Positions 41,949 through 52,265 of a stretch of DNA of 64,000 nucleotides are shown piece by piece (within the stretch, counting starts at the first letter, position 1; every line of letters begins with the position of its first letter). Made by a program: the position numbers and the translations under genes. Source of the DNA: Caballeronia sp031450805 (GTDB lineage Bacteria > Pseudomonadota > Gammaproteobacteria > Burkholderiales > Burkholderiaceae). The stretch spans positions 930,001 through 994,000 of the forward strand of contig NZ_JARTVY010000002.1 of assembly GCF_031450805.1 (NCBI RefSeq), written 5' to 3'. The notes below the pieces were generated by a model that made no database searches, was not told where the DNA came from, and saw only the letters and a list, made by a program, of their open reading frames with translations.

Positions 41949-43259
41949 GTGTTGTGTCTCCTTCGACCGTCGGCCCGCGCCCGTGCGCCGTGCGCCGCGC
42001 CCGAGGATGCGTGCGTGCTGATGCCGGGCGACGCGGTCGTCGACGGCATCGCGCTTTCGACGCATCTTCAGCCGATCTACAGCCTTCCTCATCAACGGGC
42101 GATCGGCTATGAGGCGCTGTTGCGGGGGCGGGCGCAAGGCGCCGGCGACGGCCCGCTCATCGGCCCCTTTGACCTGTTCGCCCGCGCGATCGTCGCCGGG
42201 ACGCTGACGGGACTCGATCGCATGAGCCATCTGACGCACCTGCGCAACGCGGCGAGACGCCTGCCTGCTGCGCACTGGCTCTTCGTCAACATGAATCCGG
42301 CCACCTTCACCGATGCCGGCTACGCAAAGGAACTGGCCGCGCGCACACGCGACGCCGGTCTCGCGCCCGAGCAGCTCGTGATCGAAGTGCTGGAGTCGGG
42401 CGGCACGGACGTCGAGCGCATCGCCAGTGCGACGCGCACGTTCCGCGCGCAGGGCTTTCTCGTCGCCGTCGACGATTTCGGCGCGGGCCACTCCAACATC
42501 GACCGGCTGCTCACGCTGCGGCCGGACATCGTCAAGCTCGACCGCAGTCTTGTGCGCGCGCAGAGCGCCCTGAAGCACGCCCCTCTGCGCGACGCTCTGA
42601 TGCCGAAGCTCGTCGAACTCCTGCATCAGTCGGGCATGTTCGTGGTCGCGGAAGGCATCGAAACGCGCGACGACCTGCTCCTCGCGGCACGCTCCAACGT
42701 CGATTTCGTGCAGGGCTTCCTGTTCGGCAAGCCGTGCGAGGAACTCGCCCCGCACGGCGCGGCGACGCCGCTCATCGAAGACGCATTCGACATGCTCGCG
42801 CAGACGCGCCGCAACGAGCGCCTGGGCGCCGATCTGCTGCTGATGCCGTACCGCGCGAATCTATCGCAGGCTGCGCGACGGATCGCGGGCGGCGCGAGCA
42901 TGGAAGCCGCGTGCGCCGAAATGCTCGCGCTGCCGAGCACGGTCGCCTGCTTCTTCCTCGATGAAGCCGGCCGCCAGTTCAGCCCGACGCTGCGGGGGGC
43001 GGGCGAAAGGCGGCACAGCAAGCGCTTCGCGCCGATCGCGGATGCATCGACCGGGCGCTGGGACAATCGAGGCTATTTCGTCGATGCCTGCGCGCGGCCG
43101 CAGCAGATCGTCACGAGCGCGCCGTATCTCTCGGTCACGGGGACGTCGCTGTGCGTGACGCTCACCATCGCGACGCGGCGCGGCGACCGCACGATCGTCG
43201 TCGGTGCGGATCTCGACTGGCGGCGTCTTTCGGACACCGCGCCGACGCTCTTGCCCTGA
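41949..43259 (+). CDS. EAL-domain phosphodiesterase with C-terminal sensor-like region
   Basis: The 436-residue protein has an EAL domain at the N-terminal side (about residues 30-265) with the intact signature YEALLRG at 54-60 and the other catalytic elements (FVNMNP, IEVLES, DDFGAGHSN, VKLDRS, VVAEGIE, VQGFLFG). It should hydrolyse cyclic-di-GMP to pGpG. Residues about 280-425 form a PAS/Cache-like sensor (CFFLDEAGRQFSPTLR, YLSVTGTSLCVTLTIA), placed after the enzyme rather than before it. The start is uncertain: GTG 41949 or ATG 42021. No membrane helix is visible, so it is soluble. Confidence 0.87.
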   Translation: MLCLLRPSARARAPCAAPEDACVLMPGDAVVDGIALSTHLQPIYSLPHQRAIGYEALLRGRAQGAGDGPLIGPFDLFARAIVAGTLTGLDRMSHLTHLRNAARRLPAAHWLFVNMNPATFTDAGYAKELAARTRDAGLAPEQLVIEVLESGGTDVERIASATRTFRAQGFLVAVDDFGAGHSNIDRLLTLRPDIVKLDRSLVRAQSALKHAPLRDALMPKLVELLHQSGMFVVAEGIETRDDLLLAARSNVDFVQGFLFGKPCEELAPHGAATPLIEDAFDMLAQTRRNERLGADLLLMPYRANLSQAARRIAGGASMEAACAEMLALPSTVACFFLDEAGRQFSPTLRGAGERRHSKRFAPIADASTGRWDNRGYFVDACARPQQIVTSAPYLSVTGTSLCVTLTIATRRGDRTIVVGADLDWRRLSDTAPTLLP

Positions 43260-43274
43260 ACGCGCTCCGCCGCG

Positions 43275-44246
43275 TCACGTCTTGCGGATCAGACCGGACA
43301 GCGCTCGAGCGCCGGCTTGCAGCGCCGCCAGGTTGCCCGGTTCGAAGGTCCAATGCCCCGCGCCGCCAATCACGGCCAGTTCTGCGCCCGGCCAGTGCGC
43401 GGCCAGCTCGACGGCCTGATCCGCCGTGCAGACCATGTCGAAGCGGCCATGCACGATGCGGCACGGCAGATGCGCGATGCGCGCGACGAGCGGCAAGAGC
43501 GGCGGCGGCGGCAACTCGTTCGCCATGTAGTGACGCTCGAGCAGCGCCATCGAAACGGCGGCGGCATTCGCCTCGGCGCTCGGGCGCTTGTCGGCGTCAG
43601 CGGGTTCCGTCGCCGGCTTGTTGACGACCGAGAGCGTCGTCTCGTAAAGAGTCCACGCACGCGCGAGCTGCGCCCCGGCTTCGTCGAAGCGCGCGAGCGG
43701 CGCTTCGGTCATCGTCAGGATGTCCTGCCCGCTCGCCGGTCGCTTGCCGCACGCCGCCTCGATCGCATCGAGAAACGCGCGATGCGCCTCCGGAAACACG
43801 CGGCGCGCGTCCCACAGGAACCAGTCGATATCCTCGCGCCGCGCGAGAAACACGCCGCGCAGCAGAAAGCCCGTGCACCGCTCCGGATGCGCGACGCCGT
43901 ATGCGAGCCCGAGCGTCGTGCCCCACGAGCCGCCGAAAATCGCCCATCGTTCGATGTCGAGCGCTTCACGCAGCTTCTCCATGTCGCCGACGAGCGCATC
44001 GAGGCCGTTGTGTTCGAGCTTGCCGAACGGCCTCGACTTGCCGCAGCCGCGCTGGTCGAAGAAGACGACGCGCCATGCTTCCGGTTCGAGCACGTCGGCC
44101 CACTTCACGTTCATCGCGCCGCCGGGGCCGCCGTGCACGACGAGCATCGCGGGCGCGTCGCGCGGGCCTTGCGCGCGCCAGTAGATCGAATGGCCATCGC
44201 CTGCGTCGAGCATGCCTTCGTCGAAATTCACCGGCTGTTGATCCAT
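43275..44246 (-). CDS. pip: Proline iminopeptidase
   Basis: The 323-residue alpha/beta hydrolase releases N-terminal proline from peptides. The oxyanion motif HGGPGG (38-43), FFDQRGCGKSRP and the nucleophile S107 in GGSWGTTL are all typical of peptidase family S33 Pip. The catalytic Asp (GRFDMVC) and His (GAGHWTF) are visible near the C-terminus. It is cytoplasmic and monocistronic, converging with the EAL gene and divergent from the acyltransferase gene. Confidence 0.93.
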   Translation of the reverse strand: MDQQPVNFDEGMLDAGDGHSIYWRAQGPRDAPAMLVVHGGPGGAMNVKWADVLEPEAWRVVFFDQRGCGKSRPFGKLEHNGLDALVGDMEKLREALDIERWAIFGGSWGTTLGLAYGVAHPERCTGFLLRGVFLARREDIDWFLWDARRVFPEAHRAFLDAIEAACGKRPASGQDILTMTEAPLARFDEAGAQLARAWTLYETTLSVVNKPATEPADADKRPSAEANAAAVSMALLERHYMANELPPPPLLPLVARIAHLPCRIVHGRFDMVCTADQAVELAAHWPGAELAVIGGAGHWTFEPGNLAALQAGARALSGLIRKT

Positions 44247-44385
44247 CGCACGCGTTCTCCATGAATGTTCCGTGCAGTCATTGTTGCATCACGCGGTCAG
44301 CCGCGCATGAAAGCTCCCGAAAGACCGATACGCTATGCTTGCGGATTCCTCGCGTCCATCATTCACATTTTCATTGCCAAGCCCG

Positions 44386-45099
44386 ATGCGCCGCACCCTC
44401 GTCAAGTGGCTGTTTGCCACCTACCTGCTCGGCAGCGGCACCGTCTGGTCGATCCTGATCCTGCCGCTCTTTCCGTTCGTCGGCCGCAACGGCCGCTACC
44501 GGCTCGCAAGGCTGTGGTGCCGCGCGATGGTCGCGATGATGCGCGTCATCGCCGGCGTGACCACGTCGGTCGAAGGGCTGGAGCATTTGCCGAACGGACC
44601 GTTCATCATCCTGAGCCGCCATGAATCGACGTGGGAGACACTCGCTTTCATGGCGCTGTTCCCGCGCCGCATCAGCTTCGTGTTCAAGCGCGAGCTGATG
44701 AACATTCCGTTCTTCGGCTGGGTGCTGCGCGGGCTTGACATGGTTCATCTCGATCGCGGCTCGATCCGGCAGGCGCACCAGGCGGTCACGCGCGAATGCG
44801 CGGCGCGTTTGAAAAAGGGCGATGCAGTCGTGATCTTTCCCGAAGGCACGCGCGTCGCGCACGATGCCCCGCTCAAGCTCGCGTCGGGCGGCGTGCGGCT
44901 CGCCTGCGCGACGAAAGTGCCGGTGGTGCCGGTCGTCCATGACGCAGGGAAGGTCTGGCCCGCGAAGGGCTGGCCCGATCGCGGCGGCCATATCCGCGTG
45001 ATCGTCACGCCGGCGCTGCCGCTCGAATGCGATATCCCGCAGGAATTGAACCGGCTCGCGCAGGCGCAAATGGACGAAGCGCTGGCCGTGCTGCGCTAA
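44386..45099 (+). CDS. plsC: 1-acyl-sn-glycerol-3-phosphate acyltransferase (PlsC family)
   Basis: The 237-residue membrane-bound enzyme acylates lysophosphatidic acid at position 2. It begins with a membrane helix (about residues 5-32) and has the acyltransferase blocks SRHESTWETL, FKRELMNIPFFGW, IFPEGTR and VVPVVHDAG. The catalytic HX4D motif here reads H-x4-E (HESTWE), a variant I associate with beta-proteobacterial PlsC homologues. The ATG at 44386 gives the normal MRRTLVKW N-terminus. Other PlsC-like paralogues may exist, so the housekeeping role is inferred. Confidence 0.88.
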   Translation: MRRTLVKWLFATYLLGSGTVWSILILPLFPFVGRNGRYRLARLWCRAMVAMMRVIAGVTTSVEGLEHLPNGPFIILSRHESTWETLAFMALFPRRISFVFKRELMNIPFFGWVLRGLDMVHLDRGSIRQAHQAVTRECAARLKKGDAVVIFPEGTRVAHDAPLKLASGGVRLACATKVPVVPVVHDAGKVWPAKGWPDRGGHIRVIVTPALPLECDIPQELNRLAQAQMDEALAVLR

Positions 45100-45109
45100 G
45101 GCAAAGGCG

Positions 45110-45481
45110 TCAGTAGAGCGGCCGCTTCTTGGCCGCGCACAGCCGGTTGACCGCCGCCACGAGCGTGCCGAAGTCCACCGGCTTGCGCAGATAGCCGTCG
45201 TAGCTGACGAACGCCGGCGGATTCGGATGCCCCGAGATCATCAGAAAAGGAATGTGGGCGAGCGCCGCGTCGTTCTTCATCGTCTGGCAGAGCAGCGCGC
45301 CGCCGAGTCCGGGCATCATCCAGTCGGACACCACGATATCCACCGCCTGCTCGCCCAGTATCGATAACGCGCCGTTGCCGTCCGCCGCGCACAGAACGTT
45401 GCAATCCTCGCCCTGCATGCAGAGGGACCAGGCTTCGATGGTGGCGGGGTCGTCGTCGACGAGCAGTACGGTCTTCATCAT
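45110..45481 (-). CDS. Single-domain response regulator (CheY-like)
   Basis: The 123-residue protein is a bare receiver domain. The acidic pocket (DDD near residues 9-11), phosphoacceptor D53 in VSDWMMPG and the lysine in YLRKPVDF are present. There is no output domain, so it must act through protein partners or a phosphorelay. No histidine kinase is adjacent. Two ATG codons in tandem start the frame. Confidence 0.92.
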   Translation of the reverse strand: MMKTVLLVDDDPATIEAWSLCMQGEDCNVLCAADGNGALSILGEQAVDIVVSDWMMPGLGGALLCQTMKNDAALAHIPFLMISGHPNPPAFVSYDGYLRKPVDFGTLVAAVNRLCAAKKRPLY

Positions 45482-45685
45482 GCAAACGGGGCGGGCGCGG
45501 TTGGGAGCGGACAGGAACGGCGGGCAACGTGCGATGTGACCGGGAACGGTTGCTCTCGTTGCCGCTTTGCGTACTTTCGCTGCCTTTCGTCATAGTATTG
45601 TGTTCGCGCCAAACTTGCGCGGTAAATGCTGCCTGAGCAAGCCGCGGGCCGCAGACGGGCGTCGGTCAATTGCTCGCGCGGCTTG

Positions 45686-46624
45686 CTACTTGGTCGCGGC
45701 GCGCGAGCGGCCCGCTTCCCGGATCGCATCGACGAGCGATTCCTCCACCGGCGTGCGCGCCGCGTCGTTGCGCCGGATCAGGCCGATGGGCTCGTCTGTT
45801 CCGGCGAAGGGCATCGGCAACGCGGCGAGCAGCCCGAGCGCGATGTCGTGCTCGACCGCGCCGGCCGGCACGAACCACACCGCGTCGTTGTGAAGCGCGA
45901 GCGAGCGCCCGAGCGATACCGACAGCGTTTCGACCAGCGCCGTCAACGCGTGTGCGCCGAACGCCGTCAGCACGCTTTCCGCGGACTGGCGGATGAGCGT
46001 GCCGAACGGCGGCACGACGATCGCGAAGCGCGCGAGCAGCGCGGGCGTCAGCGGCGTTTCGAACACGAGCGGATGATCGCGTCGCACGACGACCGCAAGC
46101 GGCTCCCGATAGATCTGCTCGAACGACAGCCCGTGCATCGCCTCCGGTTCGGACAGCCGCCCGACGACGAGAGCGACATCGCCCGCCTTGAGCTTGTCCA
46201 GCAGCGACGCGTTGGAATCGGTCGCGACAGACAGCGAGATCGCGGGCCACTGTTGCCGGAAAGCAGCGAAGGCGGGCGGCAGCAGCGCATTGGCCACGGT
46301 CGGCAACACGCCGATCGACACCGCGCCCGGCACGTCGCCACGCTCGCGCAGCAGCATGTCGACGCCCTCGCGCAGCGACGCGACACAGGCGCTCGCGTGC
46401 GGTGCGAACAGCCGGCCTTCGCGCGTCGGAACCGCGCCGCGCCGGCCACGCTCGAAGAGGCGCACGCCTAGAATGGATTCGAGTTCGCCGATCGTCTTCG
46501 ATACCGCCGGCTGCGTGATCGACAGGCTGTCCGCCGCGCGCTGCACGCTGCCCAGTTGCGTGACGGCAAGAAAGCACTGCAGGTGACGGAACTTGACGCG
46601 CGTATTGGTGAAGTCGTTATCCAT
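45686..46624 (-). CDS. pcaQ: LysR regulator of the protocatechuate pathway (PcaQ)
   Basis: PcaQ activates pca genes in response to beta-carboxy-cis,cis-muconate or gamma-carboxymuconolactone in other proteobacteria. The 312-residue protein has a LysR DNA-binding domain (about residues 12-70, FLAVTQLGSVQRAADSLSITQPAVSKTIGELE) and an effector domain with the group pattern GVLPTVANALLPPAFAAFR. It is divergent from pcaHG, 112 bp away, the classic pcaQ-pca arrangement, which makes the assignment strong. Confidence 0.9.
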   Translation of the reverse strand: MDNDFTNTRVKFRHLQCFLAVTQLGSVQRAADSLSITQPAVSKTIGELESILGVRLFERGRRGAVPTREGRLFAPHASACVASLREGVDMLLRERGDVPGAVSIGVLPTVANALLPPAFAAFRQQWPAISLSVATDSNASLLDKLKAGDVALVVGRLSEPEAMHGLSFEQIYREPLAVVVRRDHPLVFETPLTPALLARFAIVVPPFGTLIRQSAESVLTAFGAHALTALVETLSVSLGRSLALHNDAVWFVPAGAVEHDIALGLLAALPMPFAGTDEPIGLIRRNDAARTPVEESLVDAIREAGRSRAATK

Positions 46625-46664
46625 GACGAGGCGTTATGTATCGGCGCACAAAACATCATTTTCC

Positions 46665-46683
46665 ATAACCCGATGCGTTCGAT
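46665..46683 (+). promoter_or_regulatory. Candidate PcaQ site before pcaH
   Basis: An ATAACC half site (46665-46670) is followed by an imperfect partner around GTTCGAT, forming an AAC-N7-GTT dyad in the pcaQ-pcaH intergenic region. PcaQ sites in rhizobia use ATAACC and GGTTAA half sites. The match to the second half is poor. Confidence 0.3.
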
Positions 46684-46736
46684 AAAGTAGCCGCCAGAAA
46701 TATCCTATTCACGTCACAACATCAGGAGACAGTGAC

Positions 46737-47438
46737 ATGACGTCCCCCATCCTCACGCCGCGCGACTGGGCATCCCATCCGCCGTATCTGTCGCCGGGCT
46801 ACCGCTCGTCGGTTTCGCGCAGCCCGTCGCTGCCGCTGATCCCGTTGAAGGAGAACCTGCGCAATCGCCGCGTGCCGGTCTACGGCGCAGACGATCTCGG
46901 CGCACTCGACAACGACCTCACGCGCAACGCAGCGAAGAACGGGGAACCGCTCGGCGAGCGCATCATCGTGACGGGGCGCGTGCTCGACGAGGGCGGCCGT
47001 CCCGTTCGCAACACGCTCGTGGAAGTCTGGCAGGCGAACGCCGCCGGGCGCTATGTCCACAAGAACGATCAGCACGACGCGCCGCTCGATCCGAACTTCC
47101 TCGGCGCCGGCCGCTGCCTGACGGACAACGAAGGCCGCTATCGCTTCATGACGATCAAGCCGGGCGCGTACCCGTGGGGCAATCACCCGAACGCGTGGCG
47201 TCCGAACCATATCCACTTCTCGCTGTTCGGCGAGTACTTCGGCTCGCGGCTCGTCACGCAGATGTACTTCCCCGGCGATCCGCTGCTCGAACTCGATCCC
47301 ATCTATCAGGGCATTCCCGAGCACGCGCGGCAACGGCTCGTGTCGCGCTTCTCGATCGACACGACGCAGGAAAACTACGCGCTCGGCTACGAATTCGACA
47401 TCGTGCTGCGCGGCCCGGACCAGACCCCGACGGAGTGA
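46737..47438 (+). CDS. pcaH: Protocatechuate 3,4-dioxygenase beta subunit
   Basis: PcaH carries the non-haem Fe(III) that cleaves protocatechuate between its hydroxyls to beta-carboxy-cis,cis-muconate. The iron ligands can be placed at Y106 (GRYVHKND), Y145 (GAYPWG), H158 and H160 (RPNHIHFSLFG). The 233-residue length is normal. A GGAG ribosome site precedes ATG 46737. pcaG follows 4 bp after the stop, forming the alpha-beta pair. The later pathway genes are not in the window. Confidence 0.96.
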   Translation: MTSPILTPRDWASHPPYLSPGYRSSVSRSPSLPLIPLKENLRNRRVPVYGADDLGALDNDLTRNAAKNGEPLGERIIVTGRVLDEGGRPVRNTLVEVWQANAAGRYVHKNDQHDAPLDPNFLGAGRCLTDNEGRYRFMTIKPGAYPWGNHPNAWRPNHIHFSLFGEYFGSRLVTQMYFPGDPLLELDPIYQGIPEHARQRLVSRFSIDTTQENYALGYEFDIVLRGPDQTPTE

Positions 47439-47442
47439 AGAC

Positions 47443-48033
47443 ATGACGACCCTCAAGCAAACGCCCTCGCAAACCGTCGGACCGTACTTCGCCTACGGCC
47501 TCGTGCCGGAGCAGTACAACTTCGATCTGAAGAGCCTCTTCACGGCGTCCGCGGCGGATCGCGAAGTGCCGGGCGAGCACATCGCCATCGTCGGCAACGT
47601 GTACGACGCGGAAGGCAAGCCGATCGGCGACGCGCTGATCGAAGTGATGCAGGCGGACTCGAACGGCCGCTACGTGCAGAGTCCGGAAGAAGCGCGCGAG
47701 ACGGGATTCCGCGGCTTCGCGCGCGTCGGCACCGGCACGGACCCCAAGCTGCGCTTCGTCGTCGATACGGTGAAGCCCGGCAAGACCGATGACGACTCCG
47801 CGCCGCATCTCGACATCATCGTGCTGATGCGCGGCATGCTGCTGCACACCTACACGCGCCTCTATTTCGACGACGAAACCGAAGCCAATGCGAAGGACAC
47901 CGTGCTGCAGAGCGTGCCCGCCGAGCGCCGCCACACGCTGATCGCGAAGCGCGAAGTGCATACCGGGGCGACGGTGTATCGCTTCGATATTCATCTGCGC
48001 GGCCCGAACGAGACCGTGTTCTTCGATCTCTGA
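47443..48033 (+). CDS. pcaG: Protocatechuate 3,4-dioxygenase alpha subunit
   Basis: PcaG is the structural partner of PcaH and shares its fold but lacks the iron ligands. The 196-residue protein starts KQTPSQTVGPYFAYGL, typical for the subunit, and contains the aligned segments VYDAEGKPIGDALIEVMQADSNGRY and PHLDIIVLMRGMLLHTYTRLYF. It is the second gene of a bicistronic unit with pcaH and is followed by a strong terminator. Confidence 0.96.
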   Translation: MTTLKQTPSQTVGPYFAYGLVPEQYNFDLKSLFTASAADREVPGEHIAIVGNVYDAEGKPIGDALIEVMQADSNGRYVQSPEEARETGFRGFARVGTGTDPKLRFVVDTVKPGKTDDDSAPHLDIIVLMRGMLLHTYTRLYFDDETEANAKDTVLQSVPAERRHTLIAKREVHTGATVYRFDIHLRGPNETVFFDL

Positions 48034-48055
48034 GCCTGATCGCTGCACCGCGATG

Positions 48056-48103
48056 AACGAAGGCGTCCGGCACTGCGCTATAGTGTCGGACGCCTTCGTT
48101 TTT
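48056..48103 (+). terminator. Rho-independent terminator of pcaHG
   Basis: A perfect 14-bp stem (AACGAAGGCGTCCG at 48056-48069 with CGGACGCCTTCGTT at 48087-48100), extended inwards by a CACT/AGTG pairing, is followed by a T run. It begins 23 bp after the pcaG stop. Confidence 0.93.
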
Positions 48104-48126
48104 ATCGCAATCCCGTTATTTCCGTT

Positions 48127-48447
48127 ATGACCGACGCCGCCAATCCCAGCCCGCTCTATGTCAAGCTCCTTGCCGAAACCGCGCAGATCGGCTGGTCGGA
48201 ACTCGAGCGTTTCTTCGCGAAGGGCGTGCTGATCTGGGTGAAAGGCGATCTCGATCTCGTGAGCGTGGCCGAAGCCGTCGCCAGCGACGATACGAAACAG
48301 GTCACGCAATGGCTGTCCGCGGGACTGATCGAGCGCGTGCAGGCCGGAACCGCCGCCGATCTCGCCGCGCGTGATCCGGAGCTGTGGGCGGTCGTGGTGT
48401 CGCCGTGGGTGTGCGTGCAGGAACGCGGAACAGGCGCAAGCAACTAG
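48127..48447 (+). CDS. DUF2288 family protein
   Basis: This 106-residue protein matches the DUF2288 pattern, with WSELERFFAKGVLIWVKGDLDLVSVAEAVASDD and a closing WVCVQE segment. The family is small, cytoplasmic and uncharacterised. It has its own start just after the pcaHG terminator and converges with the AI-2E permease gene, overlapping it by 4 bp. Confidence 0.88.
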   Translation: MTDAANPSPLYVKLLAETAQIGWSELERFFAKGVLIWVKGDLDLVSVAEAVASDDTKQVTQWLSAGLIERVQAGTAADLAARDPELWAVVVSPWVCVQERGTGASN

Positions 48448-49526
48448 GCTCGCACCCAGTCGGTCCACAGCACGACGAGAATCGTCATCAGCGCCGGGCC
48501 GATGAACAGGCCGATCAGCCCGAACGTCTCCGCGCCGCCCAGAATTCCGAACAGCACGAGCAGAAACGGCAGGCGCGTCGAGCCGCCGATCAGCACCGGC
48601 CGCACGAAGTGCTCGGCCACGAACGCCACGACCAGTCCGAAGACCGCGACGCCGATGGCCGCCGCCATCGAGCCATGCGCGAGCAGCCAGAGCGCCGCGC
48701 CGAGAAAGACGATCGGCGCGCAGAACGGCAGCATCGCCGCAACGGCCGTCAGCATGCCGAGCAGCGTCGCGTGCGGCACGCCTGTCACCGCATAGGCGAC
48801 ACCTAGCAGCGCGCCCTCTCCGAGTCCCACCACCACGAGCCCCACGACGGTGCTGCGCACGGCATCGGCCATGCGCTGCATCAGCGCCGCGCCATCCGCG
48901 CCGAATGCGCGGCTCGACCCGGCGAGCATCTGACGGCCGAGCTTCGCGCCCGCCTGGAAGATGAAGAAAAGCGTCATCAGCATGAAGCCGAAGGTGACGA
49001 AGCCATGCACGACGCGACCGCCGAAATGCCGCGTCATCGCGACGAACGTCGCCCCGTGCAGGCTCTTTACCGCCGGCGACGATTCGAGCGGCGTCGCGAG
49101 ATTGTCCTGCCACCAGCGCGCGGCCTGCTGGGAGCCCATCGGCAGATGCTCGATGAACGCGGGCATCGGAATGCCGGTTCTCAGCACGTCGTGGAACCAG
49201 CGCATCGTGTCGTGCGCCTCATCGAGCGTCTGCGCCGCGACGATGCCGAACGGCACGACGAACAGCAAGCCGATTGCAAGCGTCAGCAGGACGGCAAGCA
49301 GCGTATGCCGCTGCCTGAAGACCGGCCGGCGTTCAAGCCAGCCGAACGCGGGCCACAGCGCGATGGCGATCACCACCGCCCATACGACAGCCGGGATGAA
49401 GGTGCGCGCCGTATAGAGCGCGATGAGCACGAGCACCGCATAAAGCGCCGCCGATGCCGCGCGCTGGAGCTTGCGCGTGCGATCGGCTGCGTCGGATGCG
49501 GCCTCGTTGCGCGATGGAATCGCCAT
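48444..49526 (-). CDS. AI-2E family transporter (YdiK-like permease)
   Basis: The 360-residue inner-membrane protein belongs to the AI-2E exporter superfamily (TqsA/YdiK/PerM). It has about seven helices, two near the N-terminus, a central hydrophilic region (about residues 90-160), then the rest including GLGEGALLGVAYAVTGVPHATLLGMLTAVAAMLPF and the closing EHFVRPVLIGGSTRLPF motif. The substrate is not predictable; some relatives move autoinducer-2 and others ions. The ATG at 49526 was chosen over an unsupported 22-codon extension. Confidence 0.88.
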   Translation of the reverse strand: MAIPSRNEAASDAADRTRKLQRAASAALYAVLVLIALYTARTFIPAVVWAVVIAIALWPAFGWLERRPVFRQRHTLLAVLLTLAIGLLFVVPFGIVAAQTLDEAHDTMRWFHDVLRTGIPMPAFIEHLPMGSQQAARWWQDNLATPLESSPAVKSLHGATFVAMTRHFGGRVVHGFVTFGFMLMTLFFIFQAGAKLGRQMLAGSSRAFGADGAALMQRMADAVRSTVVGLVVVGLGEGALLGVAYAVTGVPHATLLGMLTAVAAMLPFCAPIVFLGAALWLLAHGSMAAAIGVAVFGLVVAFVAEHFVRPVLIGGSTRLPFLLVLFGILGGAETFGLIGLFIGPALMTILVVLWTDWVRA

Positions 49527-49696
49527 GAAAGGGAGCCTTTGAGGGAATCGACTGAAAGCGAAGCGATAGCGCCGCCTGCATTGTAAGCGCACGGTTCATT
49601 CCACTTCGCACTCGCCGTCATTGCACCGTTCTTTACAACGCAACGGTATGTTCTCCCTATAATCGCGAGTCGGGCATCAACGCAAGGAATCCTGGA

Positions 49697-50217
49697 ATGT
49701 TGGGCAAAGGCTTGGTGGCAATTGGAGCATGCACGTCGATCGCGCTGCTGGCTGGCTGTACGACGAAACTCAACCGGTCGGACGAAGAGAAGCTCAACGC
49801 GCAATACGGCATCACGATGCAGACGGTCAAGGGCGGCGTTGAAATGCGCCTGCCTGAAGTCGCGCTGTTCGATAGCGACGAGGCAGCCATCCGCCAGGGC
49901 AGCCTGCCCGCGCTGGACCGCGCCGCAACGGTGCTCAAGCGCAGCATGCGGCCGGTGCTGATCGAAGGCCATACCGACAACGACGGCCCGCTCGCCTACA
50001 ACCAAAGCCTTTCGGAAGCGCGCGCCGAAGCGGTCGCGCGCGCGCTGATCGCGCGCGGCGTGCCGGCCGAGCGCCTGACGACCAAGGGCATGGCTTATCT
50101 GCGGCCCATCGCCAGCAACGACACGCCGCAGGGGCGCGCAGCGAATCGCCGCGTCGAGATTCTCATTCGCGCCGAAAGTGCGGACACCCTGCTCGGACCG
50201 CAGCCGAAGAAGAAGCG

Positions 50218-50221
<4 letters not shown>
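49697..50221 (+). CDS. OmpA family lipoprotein
   Basis: This 174-residue protein has a lipoprotein signal peptide with lipobox LLAGC (Cys21) and a C-terminal OmpA peptidoglycan-binding domain (about residues 55-160, IEGHTDNDGPLAYNQSLSEARAEAVARAL, then NRRVEILI). It should be anchored in the outer membrane and bind peptidoglycan, like Pal or YiaD. The KKKR tail is notably basic. It overlaps the converging mccA gene by 4 bp. Confidence 0.92.
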
Positions 50222-52212
<1,991 letters not shown>

Positions 52213-52265
52213 GGCTTTGCTCTGTAGGAGACAGGAGTAAGGCGCGAAAGCGCCCACTCGTGTCG

